A DNA stretch of 64,000 nt from JAUIAI01 sp041396685 (GTDB lineage Bacteria > Pseudomonadota > Gammaproteobacteria > Burkholderiales > Burkholderiaceae_E), in assembly GCA_041396685.1 (NCBI GenBank), contig JAWKYD010000019.1, forward strand, positions 1 through 64,000. Direction: 5' to 3'. The translations under genes and the position numbers were made by a program. The notes beneath the pieces are model-generated. The model ran no database searches and had not been told where the DNA came from. It saw only the letters and a program-made list of their open reading frames with translations. Positions 10,515 to 20,276 of this stretch are shown here, piece after piece; position 1 is the stretch's first letter; each line of letters opens with the position of its first letter.

Positions 10515-12835
10515 TTATTCCGGGCGAACTGCCGCTTCGATTCGGGGCTCACCACCACGCTGAGACGATTCCTTGCGGGTACGCCGCTTGTAGGTTGCGG
10601 CATAGTCGGAAACGCCATCCGGCTGGTATTCACCGTAGTAGCTCTCGGCCCGGCGAAAATCGAGCCGGTTGACGACCAAGCCAAGCAAGGGTGCGCCGCG
10701 GCCCGACAGCAGGCGAAGCGAGCGCTTCACGATGCTGCGCTTGGTCTTGCCAGCGCGAACGACATAGATGACGCCCGTAGAGACTGACGCACACATGAGG
10801 GCATCGGACACGACTCCGACGGGCGGGGTGTCGAGCACGACGGCCTCGAACTGAGTCGACAGTTTGTCGATCAGATCTTTGAATGACTCACTGGACAAGG
10901 CTTCCAGGGGGCTGCCTCGCGACTGACCGGCAGGCATGATGAATAGTTGGCTATTCGGATAGGACACGATACAGGTGGCGAGATCTGCGCTTCCCGCAAT
11001 GGCTTCGGCCAGCCCAGCACCCGACCAGGCCAAATCCTGATTGCGTAGATTCGGCCGGCGCATATCGCATTCGATGAACAGAGTTCGCTTGGTCTGGCCA
11101 AGCGCTTTGGCGAAATTGAAGGCAATCGTGGACTTGCCTTCGCTGGCCAGCGTAGAGGTAAACGAGACCACATGCTTTGGAGAATCCGCGCGCGACAACA
11201 AGGCTGCGGTCCGAATGGTTCGAATGGCCTCGGCAAACTGGGAATCCGGCTCGCGCTCGATCATCTCGAATGCATGGCGCGCTTGCTTGGTCGGAATCGA
11301 GCCGATCGCCGTGATCACCGGCCTGTCGGTGGTTTCCTCAACCTGCTCAACGCTCTCGAAAGTCTGGTCTATCCGGCGCCGGACGACGGCCAGAACCGCC
11401 CCGATCAACACGCCGGCGACGAGTGCAACGGCGAGCATCTGAGTCTTGTTGGGTTTGACAGGCCGCAATGATGGTACGGCCGCATCCACCACTCGCGCAG
11501 ATGCCGATTGGATATCTGCGGCGACGTCGGTCTCTTTCTTGCGTGCCAGAAAGGTTTGTAACAGATCACGATTGGCATCGACTTCTTGCTGATAGCTTTG
11601 CAGTTCGAGTTCGTCGCGGTTCTGCCCCTGGATGGATTTGGAGATTTCAGCAATCGATTGCTCGATCGCGCGCTCGGTGGCAAGTGCGACCTGGTACTCC
11701 TTGACGATCCCGGAGACCACAAAATTGACCGCCTGGTTGTAGGCGTTCTCTGCCGCCTCGAGCTCGGCCAGTGCGGCAGGTAGCGATGGATGCGCCTTGC
11801 CGTATTGCTCGGACAACTCGGCGACCTTCTGCCGCGCCTGGCTACGCGTCGTTCGCGTCATGCCGACAGCGGCATTGGAGAGTACTGCCGGCGACGAGGC
11901 TGCTCCGCGACCGCCGTTTGCACAGGCTCGCAGGTTGACCTCTTGCCGGGCCTGCGTGCTACGCGAGCGGGCCCTGAACCAATTGGTCGGTGAGGGCCTC
12001 CAGCTGCTTGGCAGCGCCACCGCGTGCCTGCGTCTGCGCATCGATCAGGCCCTTGCGATCGCGATACGCCTGCAAGGCGCCCTCAGATGCAGCCAGGTTC
12101 TCGCGCAGCTTCTTGGCCTGCTGTTCGAGCCATTCCTTAGCTTGCAGAGTCAGGGAGAAGCGCGCGTCCAACTCGGCCTGGACATACGCGCGCGCCACTG
12201 GGTGGCGATTTCAGCGGCAAGAACGGGATCGGTGGACTCGACACTCACCTGGATCAACTGACTCAGGCGAACAGGCTCGACCTGCACCTGGCGGCTGAGC
12301 GTCTCGAGCACTTGTCGGCGCACCTCGCCCGGATCAGGCGCGGCATCGCTAGCCGGCGGTAGTAGGCTATCCAGCACCGGGAGAAGTTCACGGCCACGCT
12401 TGAGCAAATCTTTCGGCGGCCGGCCCGGATTGAGCACCGGATTGGCGGTGAGGTCGAGTTCATCGATAACGCGCTCGAGCACGTTTCGGCTACGAATGAA
12501 CTCGACCTGTGTGAGCAAATGCTCTCGCGTCGCCGAGCCCGTGTCGAAAACACTGCTGATCGAGGCCACGCTACCCTTGGCGTTCTCAATCAACAGCAGC
12601 GCGCTCGAGCGGTAAATCCGGGCTGGCTTTGACGAGATAGGTGATCGCGAGCGCCATCACGATGATGCAGGCCAAGGATGATCCACCCCTTTTTCTGCCA
12701 CAGGGTGCGCGCAAAGATGAGCAGGGCATTGCCCTGCTCGTCTTGCCGCTGCTGAGAGCAGGTAGTCGTAATCCAGCCGCGGAAAGCCTGAAAATCCGGA
12801 ATCCTGCTGGCCGGTGTCAAAATGTTGTTTCCCAT
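10515..12835 (-). pseudogene. Wzz-type polysaccharide co-polymerase fused to BY-kinase, multiply frameshifted
   Basis: The ATG at 12835 (MGNNILTPASR) opens the gene. The Wzz domain (LWQKKGWIILG, DLTANPVLNPGRPPKDLL, then AKKLRENLAASEGALQAYRDRKGLIDAQ) is spread over three frames, with shifts near 12620, 12180 and 12000. From about 11900 the rest is continuous: a coiled coil, a second membrane span (MLAVALVAGVLIGAVLAVV), then the kinase. The kinase has Walker A STLASEGKSTIAFNFAKAL, A' ECDMRRPNLR, Walker B VVLDTPPVG and a C-terminal Tyr cluster (YYGEYQ, SDYAATY). It would control chain length and be the target of the CpsB-type phosphatase. The span is not divisible by three. The kinase half could still be made alone. 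Confidence 0.8.
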
Positions 12836-13238
12836 CTTCGCGTGCATTCCGCCGGTGGGCAAAACGTGGTCTTGATCTGAGGTCCGATCAAGGCAGTTCC
12901 AGCAGCCGACGCCCCGGCCGATGTATTTGTGCCTGTTCGGCAGGTACCGACCAACCGGACATGACTACTTGCAACGAAGTGCCAGAAGCGCTGATCGCGC
13001 GGGACTCCTTGCCGGCTTCCAGTCTACCCCGCGGGTTCGAAATGAGTCTATTTGCGATTCCCTAATGAGGATGACTCTTCAGTCGCGAACGATGCGCCTA
13101 TTGCACGATTCATCCCAGCTCGAATTCGCTGACGCAGAAGCGGTCAACCGAAGAGGCATGCCACGTCCCGGATGATTGGATAATGCCGACCAAGCGCTCC
13201 CTGTTGGTCACCGTGACGCCTTTCGGAAGCTTCTGGCA
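12836..13238. other. Divergent intergenic region
   Basis: Region between the co-polymerase start and the IS481 remnant. It must contain the promoter of the reverse operon, but I cannot point to a convincing -35/-10 pair. No gene signature is visible. Confidence 0.35.
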
Positions 13239-13463
13239 CTGTTGCCGTTCAAAGCCTACGAGCCTGGCTGCATGCACATTGACGTCAAGTACCTGCCGCA
13301 GATGGCTGGCGGGAAGAGCCGCCGCTACGGGTGGCTGTACAACGAGCCTCTGCCCCAGAGCGCGCTGGGGCACATCGCACCTGTTGAGGCTCTGAAGCAG
13401 TGGCTGCAATCTCATCCCCATTTATTCAGGAAACAGGTACGCAATCGCCCGGGACCACGTCAG
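13239..13463 (+). mobile_element. IS481-family transposase remnant
   Basis: Reading on the plus strand gives FKAYEPGCMHIDVKYLPQMA followed by SRRY, the classic start of the IS481 DDE domain (the D of HIDVKYLPQ is the first catalytic residue). It then jumps to YNEPLPQSALGH, PVEALKQWLQSHPHLF and NRPG, the family's C-terminal end. The middle, including the second D and the E, is deleted, so it is inactive. It lies between the divergent kinase/wzy operon and the cpsB/wzx operon. No terminal inverted repeats were found. Confidence 0.75.
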
Positions 13464-13550
13464 CTACACGCCCAAACCCCCGACAATGTCACGCGAGCTC
13501 CTGGATCGCACTGGCTAGAATAGCCGCTCTCTGAGGTCAGGGCAGTATTC

Positions 13551-14297
13551 ATGATCGATCTCCATTGCCATCTCCTTCCCGGAGTAGACGACGGCGCGCC
13601 CGACATGGCGGCCGCTCTGGCGCTTGCCAGAGCAGCTGTGGCCAACGGAATCACCGCCAGCGTACTGACTCCTCACATCTACTTCGGTCGCTGGGATAAC
13701 GGGCTCTCGTCGCTGCGGGCCACGTTTTTTGCGTTTCGGGAGGAGCTGGCCGCACAGGGCATACCGTTGGAGGTCAGCCTAGGCGGCGAGGTTCACCTGC
13801 TGCCCGAGGCATTCGATCTTCTCAGTGCCGACGATCTGCCGTTTATCGGTGGCTGGCGCGACGCGCGGGTCCTGCTGCTGGAGCTCCCCGACGGGCACGT
13901 TCCGGTGGCCGCGTATCAGGCGGTGGAGCGGTTCCTGGCAAAGAACGTGATTCCGATGATCGCCCACCCGGAGCGCAACAAGGCGGTCATGCGCGATCCG
14001 CGTGTCTACGACACTTTCGTGCGCATGGGCTGCCTCACACAACTGACGGCTGCTTCAGTCTGCGGCATGTTCGGCAAAAATGCGCATCGCACGGCCCTGC
14101 AGTTGCTCGATAGCGGAGCAGCAACTGTAATAGCCACCGACGCACACAATCTTCGCGCCCGCCCACCGGTTCTCGCCGAGGCCAGGGCCGCCATCACGGA
14201 ACGGTTCGGCCCACAGGCTGGCATGGTGCTCACGGAGTCGAACCCGGCCGAGCTGCTGCGCGGCCGCGCCTTGCTCCTGGATCACCAAGACCCCTGA
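13551..14297 (+). CDS. CpsB/CapC-type protein-tyrosine phosphatase (PHP domain)
   Basis: A 248-residue PHP-fold protein. The metal ligands are visible in MIDLHCHLLPGVDDGAPD, LTPHIYFG, GGEVHLLPE, IAHPERN and ATDAHN. This pattern is that of Mn-dependent tyrosine phosphatases such as CpsB/YwqE, which remove phosphate from the C-terminal Tyr cluster of BY-kinases. Its presumed partner is the divergent kinase gene. First gene of a plus-strand operon continuing with wzx, two glycosyltransferases and asnB. The frame is intact although its kinase partner is broken. Confidence 0.88.
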   Translation: MIDLHCHLLPGVDDGAPDMAAALALARAAVANGITASVLTPHIYFGRWDNGLSSLRATFFAFREELAAQGIPLEVSLGGEVHLLPEAFDLLSADDLPFIGGWRDARVLLLELPDGHVPVAAYQAVERFLAKNVIPMIAHPERNKAVMRDPRVYDTFVRMGCLTQLTAASVCGMFGKNAHRTALQLLDSGAATVIATDAHNLRARPPVLAEARAAITERFGPQAGMVLTESNPAELLRGRALLLDHQDP

Positions 14298-14388
14298 ATT
14301 TTCACAGGCACCGTATCGGGTTGCCGTGCCTGTGGCCGGCGCGCCGAGCCAATGCCCGCCGCTGTCCGAGTATCCGAAAAAGCGCCCG

Positions 14389-15829
14389 ATGTTATTTCGA
14401 TTGTCCGGAGCCTATGTTCTCGCTCGCGCGGTTCCCGCGCTGCTTGGATTTGCCACGCTCATTCTGTTCACGAACATCCTGACGCCGGCCGCCTACGGCC
14501 TGTACGTGATCATCCTGACCGGTGCGACCCTGGCCAAGGTGATGCTGTTCTCGTGGCTCGAGATGGCAGTGCTGCGTTACATCCCCTCGCGCAAAGCCGA
14601 AGACCTGCCCGGGCTGCTCCGGGCCGGCCTTATCCGTATTTATCGCTTTGATGGGGATCACAATCGTGCTCGCCGTTCCGGTGACCGCTGCCTGGCACGG
14701 CGCCAACGGTCCGTCCACCGTGCTTCTAGGCGTCCTGCTGCTCTGGGCGTTCGCATGGTTCGACCTGAATCTTTCCATTGCTCAGGCAGGACTGCAGCCA
14801 GCCCGCTACGGCATCCTGATGGCCGTGCGCTCGGGCCTGTCGCTGGTCCTCGGTTACTGCCTGGTCGTGTTCCTGGATCTGGACGGCTACGGCGTGGTGC
14901 TCGCACTACTGGCCAGCACGCTCGTGGGCGCCATTCTGGGCTGGCGCTTCAATTGGCGCGGCGTACGCCCGGTCTGGGATCCTGCATCCAACCGACGATT
15001 TGCGGCCTACGGTCTACCGCTGACCGGCACGTTCGCACTGGGCTATTTTCTCGATTCCGGCGATCGCTTCATGATTGCCGCCTTTTTGAACGAAGCCGCC
15101 GTCGGCCCCTATGCGGCGGCCTACGACTTGCCCCGACAGACGCTTGGAACCCTGATGATGGTCGTGCACCTGGCGGCTTACCCGATGGCCGTGCGCGCCT
15201 ATGAAGCAGGCGGCGCCACTAGCGCCATCGACAAGATTCGCGAGACCAGCACATTACAGTTCGCGATCTCCGTGCCGACACTCGTCGGGTTGGTCCTGGT
15301 TTCCAAGGATTTGATCGGCGTGCTTTTTGGTGAGGCATTCGTCGCCCCAGGAATCCAGGTCATGCCGATTGCCGCACTCGGCGTCTTTGTGGGCTGTTTG
15401 TGCCCGTATTTGCTGGATATGGCCTATCAGCTCTCGGGGCGGACAAAGTACCTGATCGTCAGCCCGATTGTCGGTACTGTTCTCAATGTGGGTCTCAATT
15501 GGATCTGGATTCCGATGTTCGGAATCGTCGGCGCCGCATGGGCGACACTGGTGTCGTCGTTGGCAGCCGTCGTGGTCAGCGCCTTCGTGGGTCGTCGCTT
15601 CCTTGCGATCTCGGTCGACATGCGTGCGCTGGCCGTGATCGGATTGAGCGCCCTGCTGATGGCGGCGGCCGTGATGATGCTGCCCGAGGGAGATGGAATA
15701 TCAACATTGGTCCCACGAGTCTTGGTAGGCGTTGCCGTGTACGTTACCGCCGCGATGCTGCTGAACGTGGCAGGCGCGCGCACAGCCCTCATGGTTTGGC
15801 GCCAAACCCGAGCCGGGTCGGCGCGATGA
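14389..15829 (+). pseudogene. wzx: Wzx-type flippase (MOP superfamily), frameshifted
   Basis: The ATG at 14389 (MLFRLSGAYVLARAVPALLG) starts the first helices of a polysaccharide flippase. After GLIRIY (about 14640) the reading shifts by one base into the frame MGITIVLAVPV, which runs to 15829 with about 12 spans in total. Recognisable features include YGLPLTGTFALGYFLDSGDRF and GVLFGEAFV. The span is not divisible by three. If the indel is real, the protein is cut after about 85 residues. It would move the undecaprenyl-linked repeat across the inner membrane for the Wzy-like polymerase. Confidence 0.8.
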
Positions 15830-15874
15830 TCCTGCTGAGGATCCGCTCGAACTGCGTCTGGACGGGCTGCTGAC

Positions 15875-16999
15875 ATGCGCATCGCCGTGCTGGTCAGCGC
15901 AATGAATCGGGGCGGTGCGGAGCGCGTGGCGGCAACGCTCGCCAACGCGTGGGTGGCCGCAGGGCACGAAGTCGTGCTGATCGCGACCTGGTCCGGCCGG
16001 GGGGGTTGTGACTATGCGCTCGATCCTGGCGTTGAGTTACGGTTTCTGGCCGACAGCCCCAGGCGCATGCCGAGCTATCTCGGAAGGGTCCTGGCCCTGC
16101 GTGGAATGCTGCGCGACCTGCGCGCCGACGTGGCCGTCTCGTTCCTGACCAATGTGAACATCATGACCTTGCTGGCCACGCGAGGCATGCGCTTGCCGGT
16201 CGTGGTCAACGAGCGCATCGACCCTCTGGCCAATCAGGAAAAGAACCCGGGGCTGGAGTTTCTGCGCCGGCGCCTGTATCGGTTCGCCGATGTGGTCACC
16301 GTGCAAACCGACACCGGTATCTCTCGCCTGCAGTCATGCGTGCCAGGCATGCAAAAGGTCGTCGCGGTCGCCAACCCGATTCCACAAGACCTGCAAGAGA
16401 TCGACGTTCCCGCGCCTGATATGTCGGCGGCCGGCCCGCGCATCGTCGGCATGGGACGCTTGAGTCCGCAGAAGCAATGGGACCACCTGCTGGAGGCGAT
16501 TGCGCAGGTTGCCAAAGACACGCCTGGTGCCGAACTCGTGATCTGGGGCGCCGGATCCGAGCGTTCGTGCCTGACCAAAAGGGTTCGATCGCTCGGCCTC
16601 GAAGAAAGCGCGCGGCTGCCGGGCAATACTGATGATCCGTGGGGCGAGTTGCGCAAGGCCGATGTTTTCGTACTCTGCTCCGCCTACGAGGGTTTCCCCA
16701 ACGTGCTGCTGGAAGCCATGGCGATCGGCCTGCCCTGCGTCACCTACGACTGCCCGACTGGGCCCGCCGAATTGACCGAGCACGGCAAGGTGGCCGTTTT
16801 GTTGCCGCTCGGCGATCGGCAGGGGCTGGCCGAAGCCATTGGTCGCTTGCTCGCCGATGACTCATGGCGTACCGAGCTGGGCAAGGCGGCTCGCCAGTCC
16901 GTGATGGCGCGCTACTCGCTAAGCTCGGTGCTGCGGCAGTGGGACGAGGTCCTGCTATACGCGTTGACGCGCGCGCGCCCGATCGCCGCCCAGCCATGA
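15875..16999 (+). CDS. Family 4 glycosyltransferase
   Basis: A 374-residue GT-B enzyme. N-terminal MNRGGAERVAATLANAW; C-terminal donor domain with VGMGRLSPQKQWDHLLEA, LVIWGAGSER, FVLCSAYEGFPNVLLEAMA (E-x7-E) and TYDCPTGPAE. The ending GPAE is common in transferases related to GalNAc transferases such as PglJ/PglH, but the donor is not proven. It follows wzx by 45 bases and overlaps the next gene by four (ATGA), so it is translationally coupled. Intact. Confidence 0.9.
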   Translation: MRIAVLVSAMNRGGAERVAATLANAWVAAGHEVVLIATWSGRGGCDYALDPGVELRFLADSPRRMPSYLGRVLALRGMLRDLRADVAVSFLTNVNIMTLLATRGMRLPVVVNERIDPLANQEKNPGLEFLRRRLYRFADVVTVQTDTGISRLQSCVPGMQKVVAVANPIPQDLQEIDVPAPDMSAAGPRIVGMGRLSPQKQWDHLLEAIAQVAKDTPGAELVIWGAGSERSCLTKRVRSLGLEESARLPGNTDDPWGELRKADVFVLCSAYEGFPNVLLEAMAIGLPCVTYDCPTGPAELTEHGKVAVLLPLGDRQGLAEAIGRLLADDSWRTELGKAARQSVMARYSLSSVLRQWDEVLLYALTRARPIAAQP

Positions 17000-18186
17000 A
17001 CCCGGCAAACCATCAAGACGGCGCCGCGCCCCAGGTACTTCGGGTCGCGTTCATCATCAATGATCTTGACCTGGGCGGCGCCGAACGCATGTTATTGAAG
17101 GTGTCATCGCGCCTGTCACCCGCCATCCGGCCGATCGTGCTTTCGCTGGCGCGAAACGGAAAACTGAATGAGGAATTCGAAGCCGCCGGGATCCCGGTGA
17201 CCGACCTGGCGATCTCCGGGATCGGCTCGTTGCCCGGTGGGCTCTGGCGCGGTTGGAAGGCCCTGCGTCGTTTCCGACCCGAAGTCTGCAACACCTGGAT
17301 GTATCACGCCGACCTCATCGGCGGCCTGCTTGCCCGCGCGGCAGGCACCAAAGCGGTTGCGTGGAATATCCGAAACAGCAACCTCGATCCGTCGCGATCG
17401 TCGCTGGCCACCCGGGTGCTCGTGCGGGTCAACGCCATGTTGTCGCGCAGGCTCCCCGCGCGGATCATTTGCTGCGCACAGGTGGCACAGCGGGTTCACG
17501 TGGAGATCGGCTATGACGGATCGCGTTTCGTGCATGTCCCGAACGGCTTCGACACCGACGCCTTTCGGCCAGATGCCGAGGCGAGAGTCGCCATCCGGCG
17601 GGAGCTGGGTATCGCGAACGATGTGCCGCTGATCGGTCTGGTCGCTCGCTGGCATGCGCAGAAGGATCACCGGAACTTCGTACGCGCCGCTACGTTGTTG
17701 CGTCATGACTTCCCGCAAGCCCATTTCATGCTGGTTGGCCAAGGCTGCGATAGCGACAACGAGATTCTCGCGCGCTGGCTGTCGACGGATGCGCTCACCG
17801 ACCATTTCCATTTGCTTGGCCCGCGCACGGACATCGCCAGATTGACTGCGGCTTTGGATATCGCCACGTCGTCGTCAGCCTCTGGCGAGGCCTTTCCCAA
17901 TACTTTGGGCGAAGCGATGGCTTGCGGCATTCCCTGCGTAACGACCGATGTCGGGGATTCCGGCGCAGTGATCGGCGACACCGGGTATCTGGTGCCGGCG
18001 CACGACTCGCATGCGCTGGCCAACGCCTGGAAAGCCGTGCTTTTGCTACCGACGGATGAACGGGCCAAACTTGGTTTGGCCGCGCGAGAGCGCGTCGAGA
18101 TGCACTTCGATCTGAACTCGATAGCGCGCACCTACGAATCACTGTTCTTTGAACTTGCACGCGGGCAAAAGCAATGTGTGGTCTAG
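16996..18186 (+). CDS. Family 4 glycosyltransferase
   Basis: The start at 16996 uses the ATGA overlap with the previous stop and gives MNPANHQDGAAPQVLRVAFI, then the GT4 motif NDLDLGGAERMLLKV. The donor half has GLVARWHAQKDHRNFVRAA, LVGQGCDSDN, TSSSASGEAFPNTLGEAMA and TDVGDSG. About 396 residues, full length. The gene ends inside the start of the second asnB (13-bp overlap), so the three genes form a tight unit. It probably adds a further sugar of the repeat unit at the cytoplasmic face of the membrane. Confidence 0.9.
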   Translation: MNPANHQDGAAPQVLRVAFIINDLDLGGAERMLLKVSSRLSPAIRPIVLSLARNGKLNEEFEAAGIPVTDLAISGIGSLPGGLWRGWKALRRFRPEVCNTWMYHADLIGGLLARAAGTKAVAWNIRNSNLDPSRSSLATRVLVRVNAMLSRRLPARIICCAQVAQRVHVEIGYDGSRFVHVPNGFDTDAFRPDAEARVAIRRELGIANDVPLIGLVARWHAQKDHRNFVRAATLLRHDFPQAHFMLVGQGCDSDNEILARWLSTDALTDHFHLLGPRTDIARLTAALDIATSSSASGEAFPNTLGEAMACGIPCVTTDVGDSGAVIGDTGYLVPAHDSHALANAWKAVLLLPTDERAKLGLAARERVEMHFDLNSIARTYESLFFELARGQKQCVV

Positions 18187-20147
18187 TCGGGGCGTTTGCG
18201 AACGCCAATTTGCCATCCTCGGAGGACATGCGCCGAGCCGCGCGGCGCATCGCGCATCGGGGCCCGGATGCCGAGCAGGTATGGTGTGATGAATCCGCAG
18301 GCATCGCCCTTGCCCATCGGCGTCTGGCCGTCATCGATCTCTCGGCCGCCGGTGCGCAGCCCATGCACTCGGCATGCGGTCGCTTCGTCATTGCGTTCAA
18401 TGGCGAGATCTACAACCATTTGGCCTTGCGCCGTCAGCTCGAGAAATCGGCTCAACGAGAGGATGTCCATCCGCACCTGGCCTGGCGTGGCCATAGCGAC
18501 ACCGAAACCTTGCTGGCCTGCATTGCTATCCTGGGCCTGCCCCAGACGCTGCGCGCGCTTCAAGGCATGTATGCCTTCGCGCTTTGGGATCGACAGGCTC
18601 GCGTGCTCAGCCTCGCCAGAGATCCCATGGGAGAGAAGCCACTCTATTTCGGCTTCGCCGGGCCGATGTTCGTGTTCGGCTCGGAACTCAAGGCATTGCG
18701 AGCGCTGCCGGGCTTCGAGGCTGAGATCGATCGCAATGCACTTGCCGACTTTGTCGGCGCTGCCCGGGTGACCGGGGAACGGTCGATTTATCGTCATGTA
18801 CGCAGACTGCGCCCGGGCAGTTTGCTGAGCGTGGATGCCGCGGCATTGGCCCAACGGAAAACCCCCGAGCCGTCGGTGTTCTGGTCTCTGGCCGACACCG
18901 TACATAACGGGGTGGCGCATCCACTGAGCTTCGAGAACGATGCCGCGGCCGTGGACGTGCTTTCCAGGTTGATCGGCGACGCGGTCGCCAAGCAAATGCA
19001 AGCAGATGTTCCTCTGGGTGCGTTTCTCTCCGGAGGCATCGATTCCTCCACGGTGGTTGCGATGATGCAGGAGAGAGCCAGCCAACCGGTACGAACATTC
19101 TCTATCGGATTCGAAGACCCCGCGCTGGACGAATCACCCTATGCCCGGGCGATCGCCCGGCACTTGGGCACCGAACATCATGAACAGATCGTCGATCCAG
19201 CGACCGCGCGCAGCATCGTGCCCACCCTGCCGGAGGTGTACTGCGAGCCGTTCGCCGATCCATCGCAGATCCCGACCATACTCGTGGCCCGAATGGCGCG
19301 CGATCATGTCACGGTCAGTCTCTCAGGAGACGCCGGTGACGAGTTGTTTTGCGGATATTCCCGCTATTTTCTCGCCGAGAAGCTTTGGCGCCTGCGCTCG
19401 ATGACGCCTGCGCGACGCACGCTGTCCGGATTGCTGAAGGCGCTGCCGGTTGCGCAGCTCAATCACCTGATTCGCCGTCTAGGGCCGGTCGTACCCGCAA
19501 GCCTGCGAAGCGCCCTCCCCGGAGACCGCATCAACAAAGGCGCCGAGGCACTCATCGCGCCCTCGTTTCTGGCGCTCTACCGCGACCTGTTCATGAGGTA
19601 TTGGCCGCCGGAACTCGTGCTGGGCGCCGGTGCCACGACAGGCTATCCGACGCCGCAGACATTTGCAGGCCTGGACCAACTCCAGACGATGATGCTCGAA
19701 GACGGACTCAACTATCTGCCAGACGACATCTTGGTCAAGGTTGATCGGGCAGCCATGGCCGTGAGTCTTGAAACGCGAATCCCGTTGCTCGACCCTGCCG
19801 TCGTCGACTTCGCAGCGCGTTTGCCGATGCACTACAAAGTCCGTGATGGCCGCGGTAAATGGCTGTTGCGTGAAGTACTGCGCCGCCATGTGCCGAGCGC
19901 CTTATTCGATCGCCCGAAGAAGGGCTTCGGCGCACCGATCGATGCCTGGTTGCGTGGGCCGCTACGCGAATGGGCGGAATCCCTTATCGAGCCAGCCAGG
20001 CTGCGGCGCGAGGGCCTGCTCGACCCTGAACCGATCACCAACTGTTGGCGCGAGCATCTCTCTGGAGAGCGCAACTGGCAATACCATCTCTGGACGGTAC
20101 TGATGTTCCAGCAGTGGCGCGAAAGTCAGGATCAGAGCGCGAGCTAG
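18174..20147 (+). CDS. asnB: Asparagine synthase (glutamine-hydrolysing) family amidotransferase, second copy
   Basis: A 657-residue protein beginning MCGLVGAF (Cys2 nucleophile). Glutaminase motifs: HRGPDAEQV and AFNGEIYNHLALRRQL; PP-loop FLSGGIDSSTVVAMM; then SGDAGDELFCGYSRYF and LVKVDRAAMAVSLETR. It resembles the first copy at 2491 throughout and ends MFQQWRESQDQSAS with a proper stop, which shows where the other copy should end. In context it probably amidates a uronic-acid residue or its nucleotide sugar. Two copies suggest two amidation steps or redundancy. Intact. Confidence 0.9.
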   Translation: MCGLVGAFANANLPSSEDMRRAARRIAHRGPDAEQVWCDESAGIALAHRRLAVIDLSAAGAQPMHSACGRFVIAFNGEIYNHLALRRQLEKSAQREDVHPHLAWRGHSDTETLLACIAILGLPQTLRALQGMYAFALWDRQARVLSLARDPMGEKPLYFGFAGPMFVFGSELKALRALPGFEAEIDRNALADFVGAARVTGERSIYRHVRRLRPGSLLSVDAAALAQRKTPEPSVFWSLADTVHNGVAHPLSFENDAAAVDVLSRLIGDAVAKQMQADVPLGAFLSGGIDSSTVVAMMQERASQPVRTFSIGFEDPALDESPYARAIARHLGTEHHEQIVDPATARSIVPTLPEVYCEPFADPSQIPTILVARMARDHVTVSLSGDAGDELFCGYSRYFLAEKLWRLRSMTPARRTLSGLLKALPVAQLNHLIRRLGPVVPASLRSALPGDRINKGAEALIAPSFLALYRDLFMRYWPPELVLGAGATTGYPTPQTFAGLDQLQTMMLEDGLNYLPDDILVKVDRAAMAVSLETRIPLLDPAVVDFAARLPMHYKVRDGRGKWLLREVLRRHVPSALFDRPKKGFGAPIDAWLRGPLREWAESLIEPARLRREGLLDPEPITNCWREHLSGERNWQYHLWTVLMFQQWRESQDQSAS

Positions 20148-20276
20148 GGAGATTGATGAACGAATCGTCATCAAGCGCACCATTGCAGTGTATTGGGAAT
20201 GACTGAAGAGCGGTTGACTGACGGTTGTCGGGTCGTCGATTTCTGATCGTTGCTTGACACGACCGTCGTTCGGAAG

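Noticed and set aside
10515..12835. Programmed frameshifting in the co-polymerase/kinase gene
   Set aside because: Three shifts at unrelated sequences without a slippery heptamer or pseudoknot that I can see; error or decay is simpler.
20219..20264. Possible hairpin terminator between the second asnB and the reverse hydrolase
   Set aside because: Arms GACGGT/ACCGTC with a very long loop and no T-run; too weak.
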